Assembly (NCBI RefSeq): GCF_001431535.1 | Contig: NZ_LDJK01000014.1 | Coordinates: forward strand, 53,913 to 117,912 | Direction: 5' to 3' | From: Stenotrophomonas chelatiphaga | GTDB lineage: Bacteria > Pseudomonadota > Gammaproteobacteria > Xanthomonadales > Xanthomonadaceae | DNA: 64,000 nt | Shown here: one piece after another, positions 35,093 through 44,080 of the stretch | Position numbering within the stretch: the stretch's first letter is position 1 | Layout of the letters: each line of letters begins with the position of its first letter | The notes under the pieces: generated by a model | Database searches by the model: none | The model's input: only the letters and a program-made list of their open reading frames with translations | What the model was told of the DNA's origin: nothing | Made by a program: the position numbers and the translations under genes

Positions 35093-37291
35093 ATGAAATT
35101 CGATACCCCCGCAGGCACCAATCCCATCGACCAGATGAAGGTGGTCGGCAAACCGCTGGACCGCATCGACGGCCCGCAGAAGACCACCGGACACGCCCGT
35201 TACGCGTATGAGTGGCACGACGTCGCCGCATCGCCAGCGTATGGCTACGTGGTCGGCGCCGGCATCGCCAAGGGCCGGGTCACCGCGATGGAGCTCGACG
35301 CCGCACGTGCTTCGCCCGGCGTGCTGGCCATCGTCACCGCCGACAACGCCGGCACCCTGCACAAGGGCGACCGCAATACCGCCCCGCTGCTGGGAGGCCC
35401 GAAGGTGGACCACTACCACCAGGCCCTGGCACTGGTGGTGGCCGAAACCTTCGAGCAGGCACGCGCCGCCGCGGACTTGGTGCGGATCCGCTATGCCCCG
35501 ACCAAAGGGGTGTTCGACCTGGATGCTGCGAAGAAGGCCGGCAACCCGCTGCAGGACACCGACCCGGATGCGCGCGTGGGCAACTTTGAAAAGGCCTACG
35601 GCGATGCACCGGTCACGCTGGACGCCACGTACCACACCCCGGACCAGTCGCACGCGATGATGGAGCCGCACGCCTCGCTGGCCGCATGGGACGGCGACCA
35701 GCTGACCGTGTGGACCTCCAACCAGATGATCGCGTGGGGAAAGAAGGACCTGGCGACCACGCTCGGCCTGCCGGAGGACAAGGTGCGCCTGGTGTCGCCA
35801 TACATCGGCGGCGGCTTTGGCGGCAAGTTGTTCATCCGTTCCGACGTGGTGCTGGCGGCGCTTGGCGCGCGTGCGGCCAAGCGACCGGTCAAGCTGGCGC
35901 TGCAACGCCCGTTGATCGCCAACAACACCACCCACCGGCCTGCCACCGTGCAGCGCATCCGGCTGGGTGCCACGGCCGAAGGTACGCTCACCGCGATCGG
36001 CCACGAATCGTGGTCGGGCAACCTGAGCGGCGGTTCGCCGGAAGAAGCCGTGCAGCAGACCAAGCTGCTGTATGCCGGCGCCAACCGTCTGGCCGGCCTG
36101 CGCCTGCACACCGTGGACCTGCCGGAAGGCAATGCCATGCGCGCACCGGGCGAGGCACCGGGCCTGATGGCGCTGGAAATCGCCATGGACGAGATGGCCG
36201 AGAAGCTCAAGCTGGACCCGGTCGAGTTCCGCATCCGCAACGACACCCAGGTGGATCCCTCCAACCCGGAACGGCCGTTCTCGCAACGGCAGCTGGTGCA
36301 GTGCCTGCAGGACGGTGCGCAGCGCTTCGGCTGGGACAAGCGCTCGGCCGTGCCGGCGCAGCGTCGTGATGGCCGCTGGCTGGTTGGCATGGGCGTGGCA
36401 GCCGGCTTCCGCAACAACCTGGTGATGAAGTCCGGTGCGCGCGTGCGGCTGGATTCGAAGGGCCATGTCACCGTCGAAACCGACATGACCGACATCGGCA
36501 CCGGCAGCTACACCATCCTGGGCCAGACCGCCGCGGAAATGCTCGGCGTGACGCTGGACCAGGTCACGGTGAAGCTGGGGGATTCCAGCTTCCCGGCCTC
36601 GGCCGGCTCGGGCGGCCAGTGGGGCGCCAACAGCGCCACCGCCGGCGTGTTCGCGGCCTGCACCAAGCTGCGCGCAGCCATTGCCGGCAAGCTCGGCTAC
36701 GACGCCGACACCGCCACCTTCGCCGATGGCAAGGTCCGCGATGGCAACCGCTCGGCAGCGCTGGGCAAGGCTGCCGCCGATGGCGAACTGGTGGCCGAAG
36801 ACAGCATTGAGTTCGCCACGCTGGAAGAGAAGTACCAGCAGTCCACCTTCGCTGCACACTTCGTGGAAGTCGGCGTGGACGTGGCCACCGGCGAAAGTCG
36901 CATCCGCCGCATGCTCGCCGTCTGTGCCGCAGGCCGCATCCTCAATCCCAAGACCGCGCGCAGCCAGGTGATCGGCGCGATGACGATGGGCATCGGCGCG
37001 GCACTGTCCGAAGAGCTGGCCGTCGATACCCGCCTGGGCTTCTTCGTCAACCATGACCTGGCCGGATACGAAGTTCCCGTGCATGCCGATGTGCCGCACC
37101 AGGAGGTCGTGTTCCTGGATGAAGCCGATGCAATCTCTTCGCCGATGAAGGCCAAGGGCGTGGGTGAGCTGGGCCTGTGCGGTGTGAGTGCGGCGGTGGC
37201 CAACGCGATCTACAACGCGACCGGCGTGCGGGTGCGCAGCTATCCGATCACGCTGGACAAGCTGCTCGGTGGGCTGCCGGACATCGCATGA
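35093..37291 (+). CDS. paoC: Aldehyde oxidoreductase molybdenum subunit PaoC
   Basis: 732 residues, the same length as E. coli PaoC. It binds the molybdenum cytosine-dinucleotide cofactor: PYIGGGFGGKLFIRSD, NAMRAPGEAPGLMALE, GTGSYTILGQTAAEMLG and the catalytic-Glu loop KGVGELGLCGVSAAVANAI near the C-terminus. It oxidises aldehydes to acids with water as the oxygen source. AGGAG ribosome binding site. The stop overlaps the XdhC-type gene by 4 bp. Confidence 0.96.
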   Translation: MKFDTPAGTNPIDQMKVVGKPLDRIDGPQKTTGHARYAYEWHDVAASPAYGYVVGAGIAKGRVTAMELDAARASPGVLAIVTADNAGTLHKGDRNTAPLLGGPKVDHYHQALALVVAETFEQARAAADLVRIRYAPTKGVFDLDAAKKAGNPLQDTDPDARVGNFEKAYGDAPVTLDATYHTPDQSHAMMEPHASLAAWDGDQLTVWTSNQMIAWGKKDLATTLGLPEDKVRLVSPYIGGGFGGKLFIRSDVVLAALGARAAKRPVKLALQRPLIANNTTHRPATVQRIRLGATAEGTLTAIGHESWSGNLSGGSPEEAVQQTKLLYAGANRLAGLRLHTVDLPEGNAMRAPGEAPGLMALEIAMDEMAEKLKLDPVEFRIRNDTQVDPSNPERPFSQRQLVQCLQDGAQRFGWDKRSAVPAQRRDGRWLVGMGVAAGFRNNLVMKSGARVRLDSKGHVTVETDMTDIGTGSYTILGQTAAEMLGVTLDQVTVKLGDSSFPASAGSGGQWGANSATAGVFAACTKLRAAIAGKLGYDADTATFADGKVRDGNRSAALGKAAADGELVAEDSIEFATLEEKYQQSTFAAHFVEVGVDVATGESRIRRMLAVCAAGRILNPKTARSQVIGAMTMGIGAALSEELAVDTRLGFFVNHDLAGYEVPVHADVPHQEVVFLDEADAISSPMKAKGVGELGLCGVSAAVANAIYNATGVRVRSYPITLDKLLGGLPDIA

Positions 37292-38289
37292 CCCGGTTGC
37301 CTGCGATCCCCGTGGTGGACGTGCACGATGCCGGGATGACCCGGGTGCTGGAGGCGGCGGCCGCCGCGTGCGGCGCTGGCCAGCCGGTCACGCTGGCGGT
37401 GGTGCTGGAGACGGAAGGCTCGACCTATGCGCGGGCCGGCACCATGGTGCTGTTCGGCGAACACACCCAGGTCGGTTGGCTCAGTGGCGGTTGCCTTGAA
37501 CCGGAGATCGAACGCGTGGCGCGGGACTGCGCCGATGCAGGCCGCATCGGTTGGATGGAGATCGATACCCGCGATGATTCCGCGCTGTTTTCCGGCAACG
37601 CGGTCGGCTGCCGCGGCTGCCAGCGCCTGCTGCTGTTGCCGCTGGCCGCGCTGGCCGGGTGCGCGGAGGTGCTCCAGGCCTGGCTGCGCGGCCACGGTCC
37701 GCTGCAGCTGGACATGAATGCCGGCGGCGGCGTGCACCTGGCCTGCGCCGGTCAGGTGGTGGATCAGCTGCTGCCCTCCGATCCCTGTGCGTTCGGTGCG
37801 ACCCAAGGCCTGTGGTCGCTGCGCTGGATGCCGCCACCGCGCGTCCTGCTGCTCGGTGCGGGACCGGAAGTCACCGCGCTGTGGCCCATGCTGCGGGGTC
37901 TCGGCTGGCAGGTGCGTGGGGTTGACCCGCGCGCTGCATGGCGCGAGCGCAGCCACGTCGAGGTCGAGGCACTGGCGGCTCCGGCCGCGCTGGCCGACGC
38001 CTCCGTCGTGCCCGATGTCGTGCTGGTGATGCATCACAATTTCGAACTCGACCTGCAGGCGCTGGAGGCGCTGGCCCCCTGCCCCGTGCCCTTCATCGGC
38101 CTGCTGGGCCCGACCCGGCGCCGTGATGACCTGTTCTCGTTGCTGCCCGACACGGCCCGGCTCGCGTTGCAGCCACGCCTGCATTCGCCGGTCGGGCTGG
38201 ATCTCGGTGGGCGCGGCCCCGACGCGATCGCGTTGAGCATTGCCGCGCAGCTGCAGTCGTGGCGCCACGGTGTGATGGCGTCTGCATGA
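37288..38289 (+). CDS. paoD: XdhC-family molybdenum cofactor insertion protein (PaoD-like)
   Basis: 333 residues. An XdhC N-terminal domain (TLAVVLETEGSTYARAGTMVLFGE, GWLSGGCLEPEIERVA) and a Rossmann-like C-terminal domain (RVLLLGAGPEVTALWPMLRGLGW, FIGLLGPTRRRDDL) are visible. Proteins of this family bind the cytosine-dinucleotide cofactor and insert it into PaoC-type enzymes. The ATGA overlaps on both sides (paoC and the mocA-like gene) place it inside the same operon. Confidence 0.93.
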   Translation: MTRLPAIPVVDVHDAGMTRVLEAAAAACGAGQPVTLAVVLETEGSTYARAGTMVLFGEHTQVGWLSGGCLEPEIERVARDCADAGRIGWMEIDTRDDSALFSGNAVGCRGCQRLLLLPLAALAGCAEVLQAWLRGHGPLQLDMNAGGGVHLACAGQVVDQLLPSDPCAFGATQGLWSLRWMPPPRVLLLGAGPEVTALWPMLRGLGWQVRGVDPRAAWRERSHVEVEALAAPAALADASVVPDVVLVMHHNFELDLQALEALAPCPVPFIGLLGPTRRRDDLFSLLPDTARLALQPRLHSPVGLDLGGRGPDAIALSIAAQLQSWRHGVMASA

Positions 38290-38891
38290 GCGGGCGCGGC
38301 GGACATGCCGTGGTGCTGCTCGCCGCCGGCAGCAGCACGCGGCTGGGCCAGCCCAAGCAGCTGCTGCGCCGCGACGGCGAAACCCTGCTGCACCGGGCGG
38401 CGCGCATCGCGCTGGAGACCCGCCCCGCGGTGCTCGTCGTGGTACTGGGCAGCGACCCGACCGCCTACCAGGCCGAGTTGCAGGACCTGCCGCACGTGAC
38501 CGTCATCAACGAGAACGCGGCCGATGGCCTGGCCAGCAGCCTGCAGGTTGCTGCACGGCAGGTAGCCGACCATGCGCAGGTGCTGGTGCTGATGTCGGAC
38601 CAGCCGGCGCTGACAGCTGTGCATCTGCAGCGGCTGCTGGATGGCGCGCGCCGGTCACGCTCCGGTTGCGCGGCCACCCGGCTGCAGGGGCTCGCCGGCG
38701 TGCCCGCGGTGGTGCCCGGTCACTGGTTCACGCAGCTGCCGCAATCCGCCTCCAATGCCGGCTTCCGCGCGCGGCTGCGCGCGCTGGCCGACGATGCGCT
38801 GCTGCTGTTGCCGGCCGACGGGCTGGAACTGGACATCGACACCCCGCAGGACCTGGCGCATGCACGTTCCCTGGGACTGCTGGATCCCTGA
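38286..38891 (+). CDS. mocA: MocA-like molybdenum cofactor nucleotidyltransferase
   Basis: 201 residues with the NTP-transferase signature LLAAGSSTRLGQPKQLL, and LVLMSDQPALT plus ELDIDTPQDLAHA near the end. MocA adds CMP to molybdopterin, making the cytosine-dinucleotide form needed by PaoC; the operon context favours CTP rather than GTP. It overlaps the XdhC gene by 4 bp and starts with MSGRGGHAV. Confidence 0.9.
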   Translation: MSGRGGHAVVLLAAGSSTRLGQPKQLLRRDGETLLHRAARIALETRPAVLVVVLGSDPTAYQAELQDLPHVTVINENAADGLASSLQVAARQVADHAQVLVLMSDQPALTAVHLQRLLDGARRSRSGCAATRLQGLAGVPAVVPGHWFTQLPQSASNAGFRARLRALADDALLLLPADGLELDIDTPQDLAHARSLGLLDP

Positions 38892-39095
38892 TTCCTGGAC
38901 CGCAGGAAGTCTTGAATGCTGTGCGGGCGGCCCGGGCGGTGCGGCTGCACGGGGGACGGCAGGAGCCGCATCCTGCGGGCCTCGTTCGCGCCATCCATGG
39001 CGCTCAACGCCCCCGCGCACCCCCACCGCCCGACCGTCCGACAGGTTCCGGTGGCCGCCAGCTGCGCGGCGCAGATAAAAAAACAAAGGCAGGGC

Positions 39096-39686
39096 TCAGC
39101 GGATGCGTTGCAATTGCCCCGGGCGCCAAGCGAACCGCCACACATGCGCCCCAGGCGTCGGGCAGTCCTCCAGCTTCGCACGCGCGCGGTCTTCTTCGAA
39201 GCAGAACGTGGAGCCCGCCGCAGCGGTGAAGCGCACAATAATCGATCCACCAACCACCTGCAGCGCGTCCAGCCGGCCCGGCACGTGTTCCTCGGCATCG
39301 GTGGCATAGCCAGCTGCGCGTATCGCTGCCATGTCGCTGTCATCGATGGCGTTTGCACCCGGATGCGGCACCTGACCGCGGCGATCACCTTCGGAGAGCG
39401 TGGTCATCACCACCAGCTCATTGGATTGTTCAAACGTTCCACCGGTATAGGTGGAACTGTAAATGTGGATGATCTCGGCGATACCGTCGCCATCGAGGTC
39501 CGCTACGTGGACCTGCAAGGGACGGAAGTCGTGTTCGATGTCACTGCCGGGAATGCGGCGCAGCTCCGCGCGTATCGCGGTCCGCGCCTCGGCATCGGAT
39601 GGGACTTTCGACGCTGCGGCGACGGCCGCACCCGGTGCGTGCGTGAGCGTGACGCCCAGCATCATCAGCGATAAGACCATCGACAT
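39096..39686 (-). CDS. Exported protein of unknown function
   Basis: 196 residues. A signal peptide (MSMVLSLMMLGVTLTHAPGAAVAA) with AGGTGG ribosome binding site supports the start at 39686; an ATG at 39719 is in frame. The mature part has VHVADLDGDGIAEIIHIYSS, a calcium-loop-like DxDxDG motif of the FG-GAP/VCBS type, and a single C-terminal CFEE...DCP cysteine pair that may form a disulfide. No named family recognised. Stands alone upstream of the GH92 gene stop, on the same strand. Confidence 0.7.
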   Translation of the reverse strand: MSMVLSLMMLGVTLTHAPGAAVAAASKVPSDAEARTAIRAELRRIPGSDIEHDFRPLQVHVADLDGDGIAEIIHIYSSTYTGGTFEQSNELVVMTTLSEGDRRGQVPHPGANAIDDSDMAAIRAAGYATDAEEHVPGRLDALQVVGGSIIVRFTAAAGSTFCFEEDRARAKLEDCPTPGAHVWRFAWRPGQLQRIR

Positions 39687-39772
39687 CGTGCCACCTGCGG
39701 GTTCCGTGTCACCGATCATGGCGGCAAGCAGGGCTCGCCGCCATGGGCAGGTGCGCCGATGCGAGGCGCCGG

Positions 39773-42136
39773 TTACTGCTGCTGCATGCCGGACATCGAG
39801 TACGGCCTTTCGGCGTCTTCCCCGGGCCATGCGGTGTTCGGCTTGGCCTGCATCACGAATCGCAGCTCGCCCCCGGCGACGATCTCGTCATGGCGCAGGA
39901 AGGCGCGCTGCAGCGGCTTGCCGTTGAGCGTGGCCGACGCGATGTAGCCGTGGCCGGCGGTCAAGCCTTCGGTGACGATGGTGAAGACCTTGCCATTGGG
40001 CAGGTTCAACGTGGCCTTGGGCAGGAACGGCCGCCCGATGATGTACTCGCCACTGCCCGGTGCCACCGGATAGAAGCCCAGCGCGGTGAACAGATACCAG
40101 GCCGACATCTGGCCCAGGTCATCATTGCCGGCCAGGCCATCGGGGCGATCGGCGTACTGGGTGTCCATGATCTGCTTCAGACGCGCCTGGGTGCGCCACG
40201 GCTGGCCGGCGTGGGCGTACAGGTAGGCGACATGGTGGCTGGGTTCGTTGCCGTGCGCATACCAGCCGATCAGCCCGGTGATGTCTTCCATGTGTTCGAA
40301 CACGGCCGGGTCGACCTTGGCCTCGAATACCTGGTCCAGCCGCTGCAGCAGGGCATCGCTGCCACCGTGCGCATCGGCCAGGCCCTGCACGTCCTGCGGC
40401 ACGTACCAGGAATACTGCCAGGCGTTGCCTTCGGTGTAGTCGGTGCCATAGCCGCTGGCCGATGGATCGAATGGCGTGCGGAAACTGCCGTCACGCTTGC
40501 GCGCGCGCATGAAGCCGGTTTCCTTGTCGAATGCGTTGCGCCAGTTGCCCGCGCGCTTGCCGAACTCGGCGGCGACCTCCGTGCGTCCCATCGCCTGCGC
40601 CATGCGCGCGATGGTCCAGTCGTCGAAGGCATATTCCAGCGTCTTGCTGGCGGCCTCGCCTTCCTCGTCGATCGGCACCCAGCCCAGCTCGCGGTACTGC
40701 GCGATGCCATCGTAGGGGCCGTAATTGGCGGTGGCGACCATCGCCTCCAGCGCCTTGTCGGCATCGAAGCCGCGGATGCCCTTCAGGTACGCATCGGCGA
40801 TCACCGGCACGGCGTGGTAACCGATCATGCACCAGGTTTCCTGGCCGTGGAACGACCACACCGGCAGCATGCCGTAGGGGCTGTGCGCCTGGTGTGCGAT
40901 CAGCGAATTGATGAAATCACTGTTGCGCTGCTCCGGCTGCACCAGGGTCAGCAGCGGATGCAGGGCGCGGTAGGTATCCCACAGCGAGAACGTGGAATGG
41001 TGACGGAATCCTTCGGCACGGTGCACCGCGTTGTCCGGACCACGGTACTGCCCATCCACGTCCATCGACAGGGTCGGACCGAGCAGCGAGTGGTACAGCG
41101 CGGTGTAGGCGCTGCGACGGTCAGCCAACGGCGCCTGGATGTCCACCACCGCAAGCGCGTCCATCCACTTCTTCTTCGCATCGGCACGCACGCGGTCGAA
41201 GTCGAAGGCCGGCACCTCGGCCTCCAGGTTGGCGATGGCACCTGCCTCGCTGACCGAAGAAATGGCTACCTTGGCCACCAGCGGGCCGTCGAGCTTGCCG
41301 AAATCGAAGGTCGCCACCAACTGGCGGCCCTCCACCTGCGCGCGCTGCAGCGGTGAGCCGTGCCCCGGTGGCGGGAAGCCCTTGTAGGCGATGTCGGTTT
41401 CGGTGTTGTGCAGCGCATGGCCGGTGACCGGGCGCGAGAAACGCATCGCGAAATACAACTGGCGCCCCGGCGCCCAGCCACGCGTCTCGCGGAAACCGGT
41501 CACCGTGCCGTCGGCATGCACGCGCAGGCGCGACCACAGGATCTTGCCCGGATAGTCATACAGGCTGGTGCGCATGTCGAGCAGCACCTTGGCCTGCTCC
41601 CCTGCCGGGAAACGATAGCGGTGCACGCCGACCCGCTCGCTCGCGGTCAGCTCGGCCCGCACGCGGTAGTCGTCCAGGCTCACGGCGTAATAGCCCGGTT
41701 CGGCGCGCTCGTCCTTGTGACTGAAGCGCGAGGCATAGCCACTACGCGGCTTGTCCGGATCGCCGCGTTCGAGCCCGGGCTCGCCGGTATAGGGCATCAA
41801 CAGCACGTCGCCGAGATCGGAATGGCCAGAGCCGGAAAAATGGGTATGCGAGAAACCCACGATGCTGGTGTCGTCGTGGCGGTAACCCGCGGCCCAGTCA
41901 TAGGCCTTTTCACGCGGTTGGATGCGCGTATCCGGGCTCAGCTGCACCATCCCGAACGGGACCGTCGCGCCCGGATAGGTATGCCCCTCGCCTGCCGTGC
42001 CAATGAACGGATCAACGGCGGCATAGGCGCGCTCACCCACGCTGGCGGCACCGGCCACTGCCGCCGTCGGGCCCAGCAGCATGGCGGCAGCCAGGAGTAT
42101 CCATCGACGCTTCGCTCGGTTTGGCATGGGCGGCAT
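39773..42136 (-). CDS. GH92 alpha-mannosidase, exported
   Basis: 787 residues. A signal peptide (RWILLAAAMLLGPTAAVAGA) is followed by the GH92 opening VDPFIGTAGEGHTYPGATVPFGMVQLSPDT. The catalytic (alpha/alpha)6 half carries the family hallmark GNDDLGQMSAWYLFTALGFYPVAPGSGEY. The family are Ca2+-dependent exo-alpha-mannosidases, mostly alpha-1,2; in xanthomonads they help degrade plant or fungal N-glycans. MPPM gives starts at 42136 or 42127 with no clear ribosome binding site for either. A lone gene, so linkage specificity is unproven. Confidence 0.93.
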   Translation of the reverse strand: MPPMPNRAKRRWILLAAAMLLGPTAAVAGAASVGERAYAAVDPFIGTAGEGHTYPGATVPFGMVQLSPDTRIQPREKAYDWAAGYRHDDTSIVGFSHTHFSGSGHSDLGDVLLMPYTGEPGLERGDPDKPRSGYASRFSHKDERAEPGYYAVSLDDYRVRAELTASERVGVHRYRFPAGEQAKVLLDMRTSLYDYPGKILWSRLRVHADGTVTGFRETRGWAPGRQLYFAMRFSRPVTGHALHNTETDIAYKGFPPPGHGSPLQRAQVEGRQLVATFDFGKLDGPLVAKVAISSVSEAGAIANLEAEVPAFDFDRVRADAKKKWMDALAVVDIQAPLADRRSAYTALYHSLLGPTLSMDVDGQYRGPDNAVHRAEGFRHHSTFSLWDTYRALHPLLTLVQPEQRNSDFINSLIAHQAHSPYGMLPVWSFHGQETWCMIGYHAVPVIADAYLKGIRGFDADKALEAMVATANYGPYDGIAQYRELGWVPIDEEGEAASKTLEYAFDDWTIARMAQAMGRTEVAAEFGKRAGNWRNAFDKETGFMRARKRDGSFRTPFDPSASGYGTDYTEGNAWQYSWYVPQDVQGLADAHGGSDALLQRLDQVFEAKVDPAVFEHMEDITGLIGWYAHGNEPSHHVAYLYAHAGQPWRTQARLKQIMDTQYADRPDGLAGNDDLGQMSAWYLFTALGFYPVAPGSGEYIIGRPFLPKATLNLPNGKVFTIVTEGLTAGHGYIASATLNGKPLQRAFLRHDEIVAGGELRFVMQAKPNTAWPGEDAERPYSMSGMQQQ

Positions 42137-42204
42137 TTAGATCGATTCAGGGAACCCGATCCTAGCATCGGCGCGCGCGCCGTTCATGCTGCATTGCGTT
42201 GTTG

Positions 42205-42528
42205 CTAGACGGTCATCGCATTCTGCAGCAGCGCAAGGTCCTGCTCCCGCAACGGTCGCACCACCCGCGCCAGCTCCTGCCCGTCACGCAGCAGGATCAA
42301 CGTGGGCCACAATTTCACCGCAAACGAGCGCCCCAACGGGCGCCCCTTGCCGTCCTCCACCCACAGGTGGTCCAGCGCATGGCCCTGCACGAACGCCTGC
42401 ACCGCCGGCTTGGCGGCCTGGCAGTGACCGCACCACGTCGCACCGAATTCAAGCAGCAGCCAGCCTTCGCTGGCATCGACAGCCGATCGCAGCGGCTCCG
42501 GTTGCGGCGTTCCTGCAGGCGTTGCCAT
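42205..42528 (-). CDS. Thioredoxin-like protein
   Basis: 107 residues, one thioredoxin domain. The redox motif is WCGHC (32-36) in LLLEFGATWCGHCQAA, and the cis-Pro loop is KLWPTLILLRDGQ. No signal peptide, so cytoplasmic. It begins 3 bp after the stop of the host-attachment-family gene and is probably its operon partner. Confidence 0.9.
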   Translation of the reverse strand: MATPAGTPQPEPLRSAVDASEGWLLLEFGATWCGHCQAAKPAVQAFVQGHALDHLWVEDGKGRPLGRSFAVKLWPTLILLRDGQELARVVRPLREQDLALLQNAMTV

Positions 42529-42531
42529 GGC

Positions 42532-42951
42532 TCAGGCCAGCGCGCGCTGGATGTCTTCCAGCGGTGCGTTGGTGAAATCCTTGGCCAGGTCACGCACCAG
42601 GCGCGACTGGACTTCCTTGTGCAGCTGCGGGCGGATCCGGCCGAGCGTCTGCGGATCGGCCACCAGCACCAGGTGGGCGTAGCGGTTGTTCAGTGCATCA
42701 TCGTTCAACTGCTCGGCCAGCTGCTTGGCGAAGGTCGCTTCGTTGAGCTGGGAAATGCTCATGTCCTTGGGCACCGCACCGGAAGGCCCCTGCCCGGACA
42801 CGCCGGCCTCACTGACATCGCGCAGGACCAGTTCATCCTGCTGCTTGAGCTTCAGCTCGGTCTTGCTGCCGACGTTGGTGAAGACGCGGGCCGAGCCGCC
42901 GTCGGCGACGACGATGAGGGTGCCTTCGGGAATGGGGGTGTGCTCGGTCAT
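42532..42951 (-). CDS. Host-attachment family (bacterial RF-1-like) protein
   Basis: 139 residues. IPEGTLIVVADGGSARVFTNVGSK and YAHLVLVADPQTLGRIRPQLHKEVQSRLVRDLAKDFTNAPLEDIQRAL are the signature of the family first described as required for attachment of plant-associated bacteria to host cells, and later linked by structure prediction to release-factor-like folds. The function is not settled. A GAGGAA ribosome binding site supports the ATG at 42951. Followed by the thioredoxin-like gene. Confidence 0.9.
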   Translation of the reverse strand: MTEHTPIPEGTLIVVADGGSARVFTNVGSKTELKLKQQDELVLRDVSEAGVSGQGPSGAVPKDMSISQLNEATFAKQLAEQLNDDALNNRYAHLVLVADPQTLGRIRPQLHKEVQSRLVRDLAKDFTNAPLEDIQRALA

Positions 42952-43087
42952 GGTGGTTCCTCTGCGGGGTTGCCTGCGGCGTGAGTCACCACCGTAGAGG
43001 CAGCGATGTAAGCATCCTGCAACACCGGCGTGTGCATGCCGTGCACCTTTTCCAACAATTGATCGCGCACGCGCCGCGGATCGCCGC

Positions 43088-43780
43088 CTAGGCCAGGCCA
43101 AGCACTGCGGGCAACGCATCCAGCCTGCTGATTTCGCAGGTCGGGATCGCCTCGCCGTGCCGGGGTGAACCAGCGGGATTGAACCAGCAGCTGTCTATTC
43201 CGTAACGGTTGGCACCCAGGATGTCCGCTTCCAGCCGATCGCCGATGATGATCGTGCGGTGCGGTTCGAAGGCGCTGGCCATGGCGGTGGCGTAAGCGAA
43301 GAAACGCACATCGGGCTTGGCATGGCCGCAGGCCTCGGACGTGGCGACGAAGCGGATCAGGTCGCCGAGCCCGGATACCGCGATGCGCCGGGACTGGACC
43401 TGTTCGATGCCGTTGGTGATGATGCCGATCTCGCCGTGCGCGGCCAGCACCTCGCAGGCGGCGCGTGCTCCGTCCACCAGTACCACCGTCTGCGGCAGCC
43501 ATTCCAGGTACACCTGGCCGGCGCGTACTGGATCAGCGTCGATGGCGTGCGCGGCGAACAGCCGGCGGAAGCGCTCGACCTTGAGGAAATCCTTGTCCAC
43601 CCTTCCCTGCTCCAGCGCCTCCCACAGCGCGCGGTTGCACTGCTGGTAGGTGGCATACAGCGGCTCCACGGGCTGCTCGATACCGAGGCTGGACAGCGTA
43701 CGCGCGAACGAGAGACGTTCGGATGCGCGGAAATCCAGCAGGGTGTCATCCAGATCGAACAGGAAAAGCCGGTAATCCAT
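43088..43780 (-). CDS. yjjG: HAD-superfamily nucleotidase, YjjG-like
   Basis: 230 residues. HAD motif I is LFDLDDTLLDF (nucleophile Asp8), motif II lies in GIITNGIEQVQ, and motif IV in IIGDRLEADILGANRYGIDSCWFNP. The ordering and the N-terminal RTLSSLGIEQP cap match YjjG, a pyrimidine 5'-nucleotidase that removes non-canonical nucleotides. Alone; divergent from proP. Confidence 0.88.
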   Translation of the reverse strand: MDYRLFLFDLDDTLLDFRASERLSFARTLSSLGIEQPVEPLYATYQQCNRALWEALEQGRVDKDFLKVERFRRLFAAHAIDADPVRAGQVYLEWLPQTVVLVDGARAACEVLAAHGEIGIITNGIEQVQSRRIAVSGLGDLIRFVATSEACGHAKPDVRFFAYATAMASAFEPHRTIIIGDRLEADILGANRYGIDSCWFNPAGSPRHGEAIPTCEISRLDALPAVLGLA

Positions 43781-44080
43781 GGGCGCAGCTGCGTTGCAGG
43801 GCAGTGCAGGCTAGCATCAGTGCCCGCCCCGGCCCAGCACGGCACGCTGCACCGCCCCACTCCGCAAAGCGTGGCCCGCTGACCGGACGTATGCTTGAAG
43901 ACCCCCTCGTTGATTGCAGCCCCCGGGCCTGCCGTTCCACGCGGTGCGCGTTGCCGTGCACCTGCGGGTGCTGCGCTGTGTTGATTCCAGCCAGTCCGTC
44001 CGTTCACCCCATGTCTGCTGCGGCCCCTGGCCGCCGGCCCGCCGTTGCTGTTGCTGTTGCTTTTCCACAGGAGAAAAACG
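43781..44080. promoter_or_regulatory. Divergent intergenic region yjjG/proP, 300 bp
   Basis: This stretch holds the start regions of both genes. The only clear element is the ribosome binding site of proP (AGGAGAAAAACG, directly before 44081). I see no convincing promoter, hairpin or small gene. Confidence 0.4.

Noticed and set aside
34091..37099. Minus-strand open frame of 1002 codons opposite paoBC
   Set aside because: Antisense shadow of paoB and paoC, which carry all expected motifs.
38892..39095. Small gene or terminator in the gap after the mocA-like gene
   Set aside because: A run of seven A/T bases near 39078 is present but no stable stem precedes it on either strand, and no frame has start signals.
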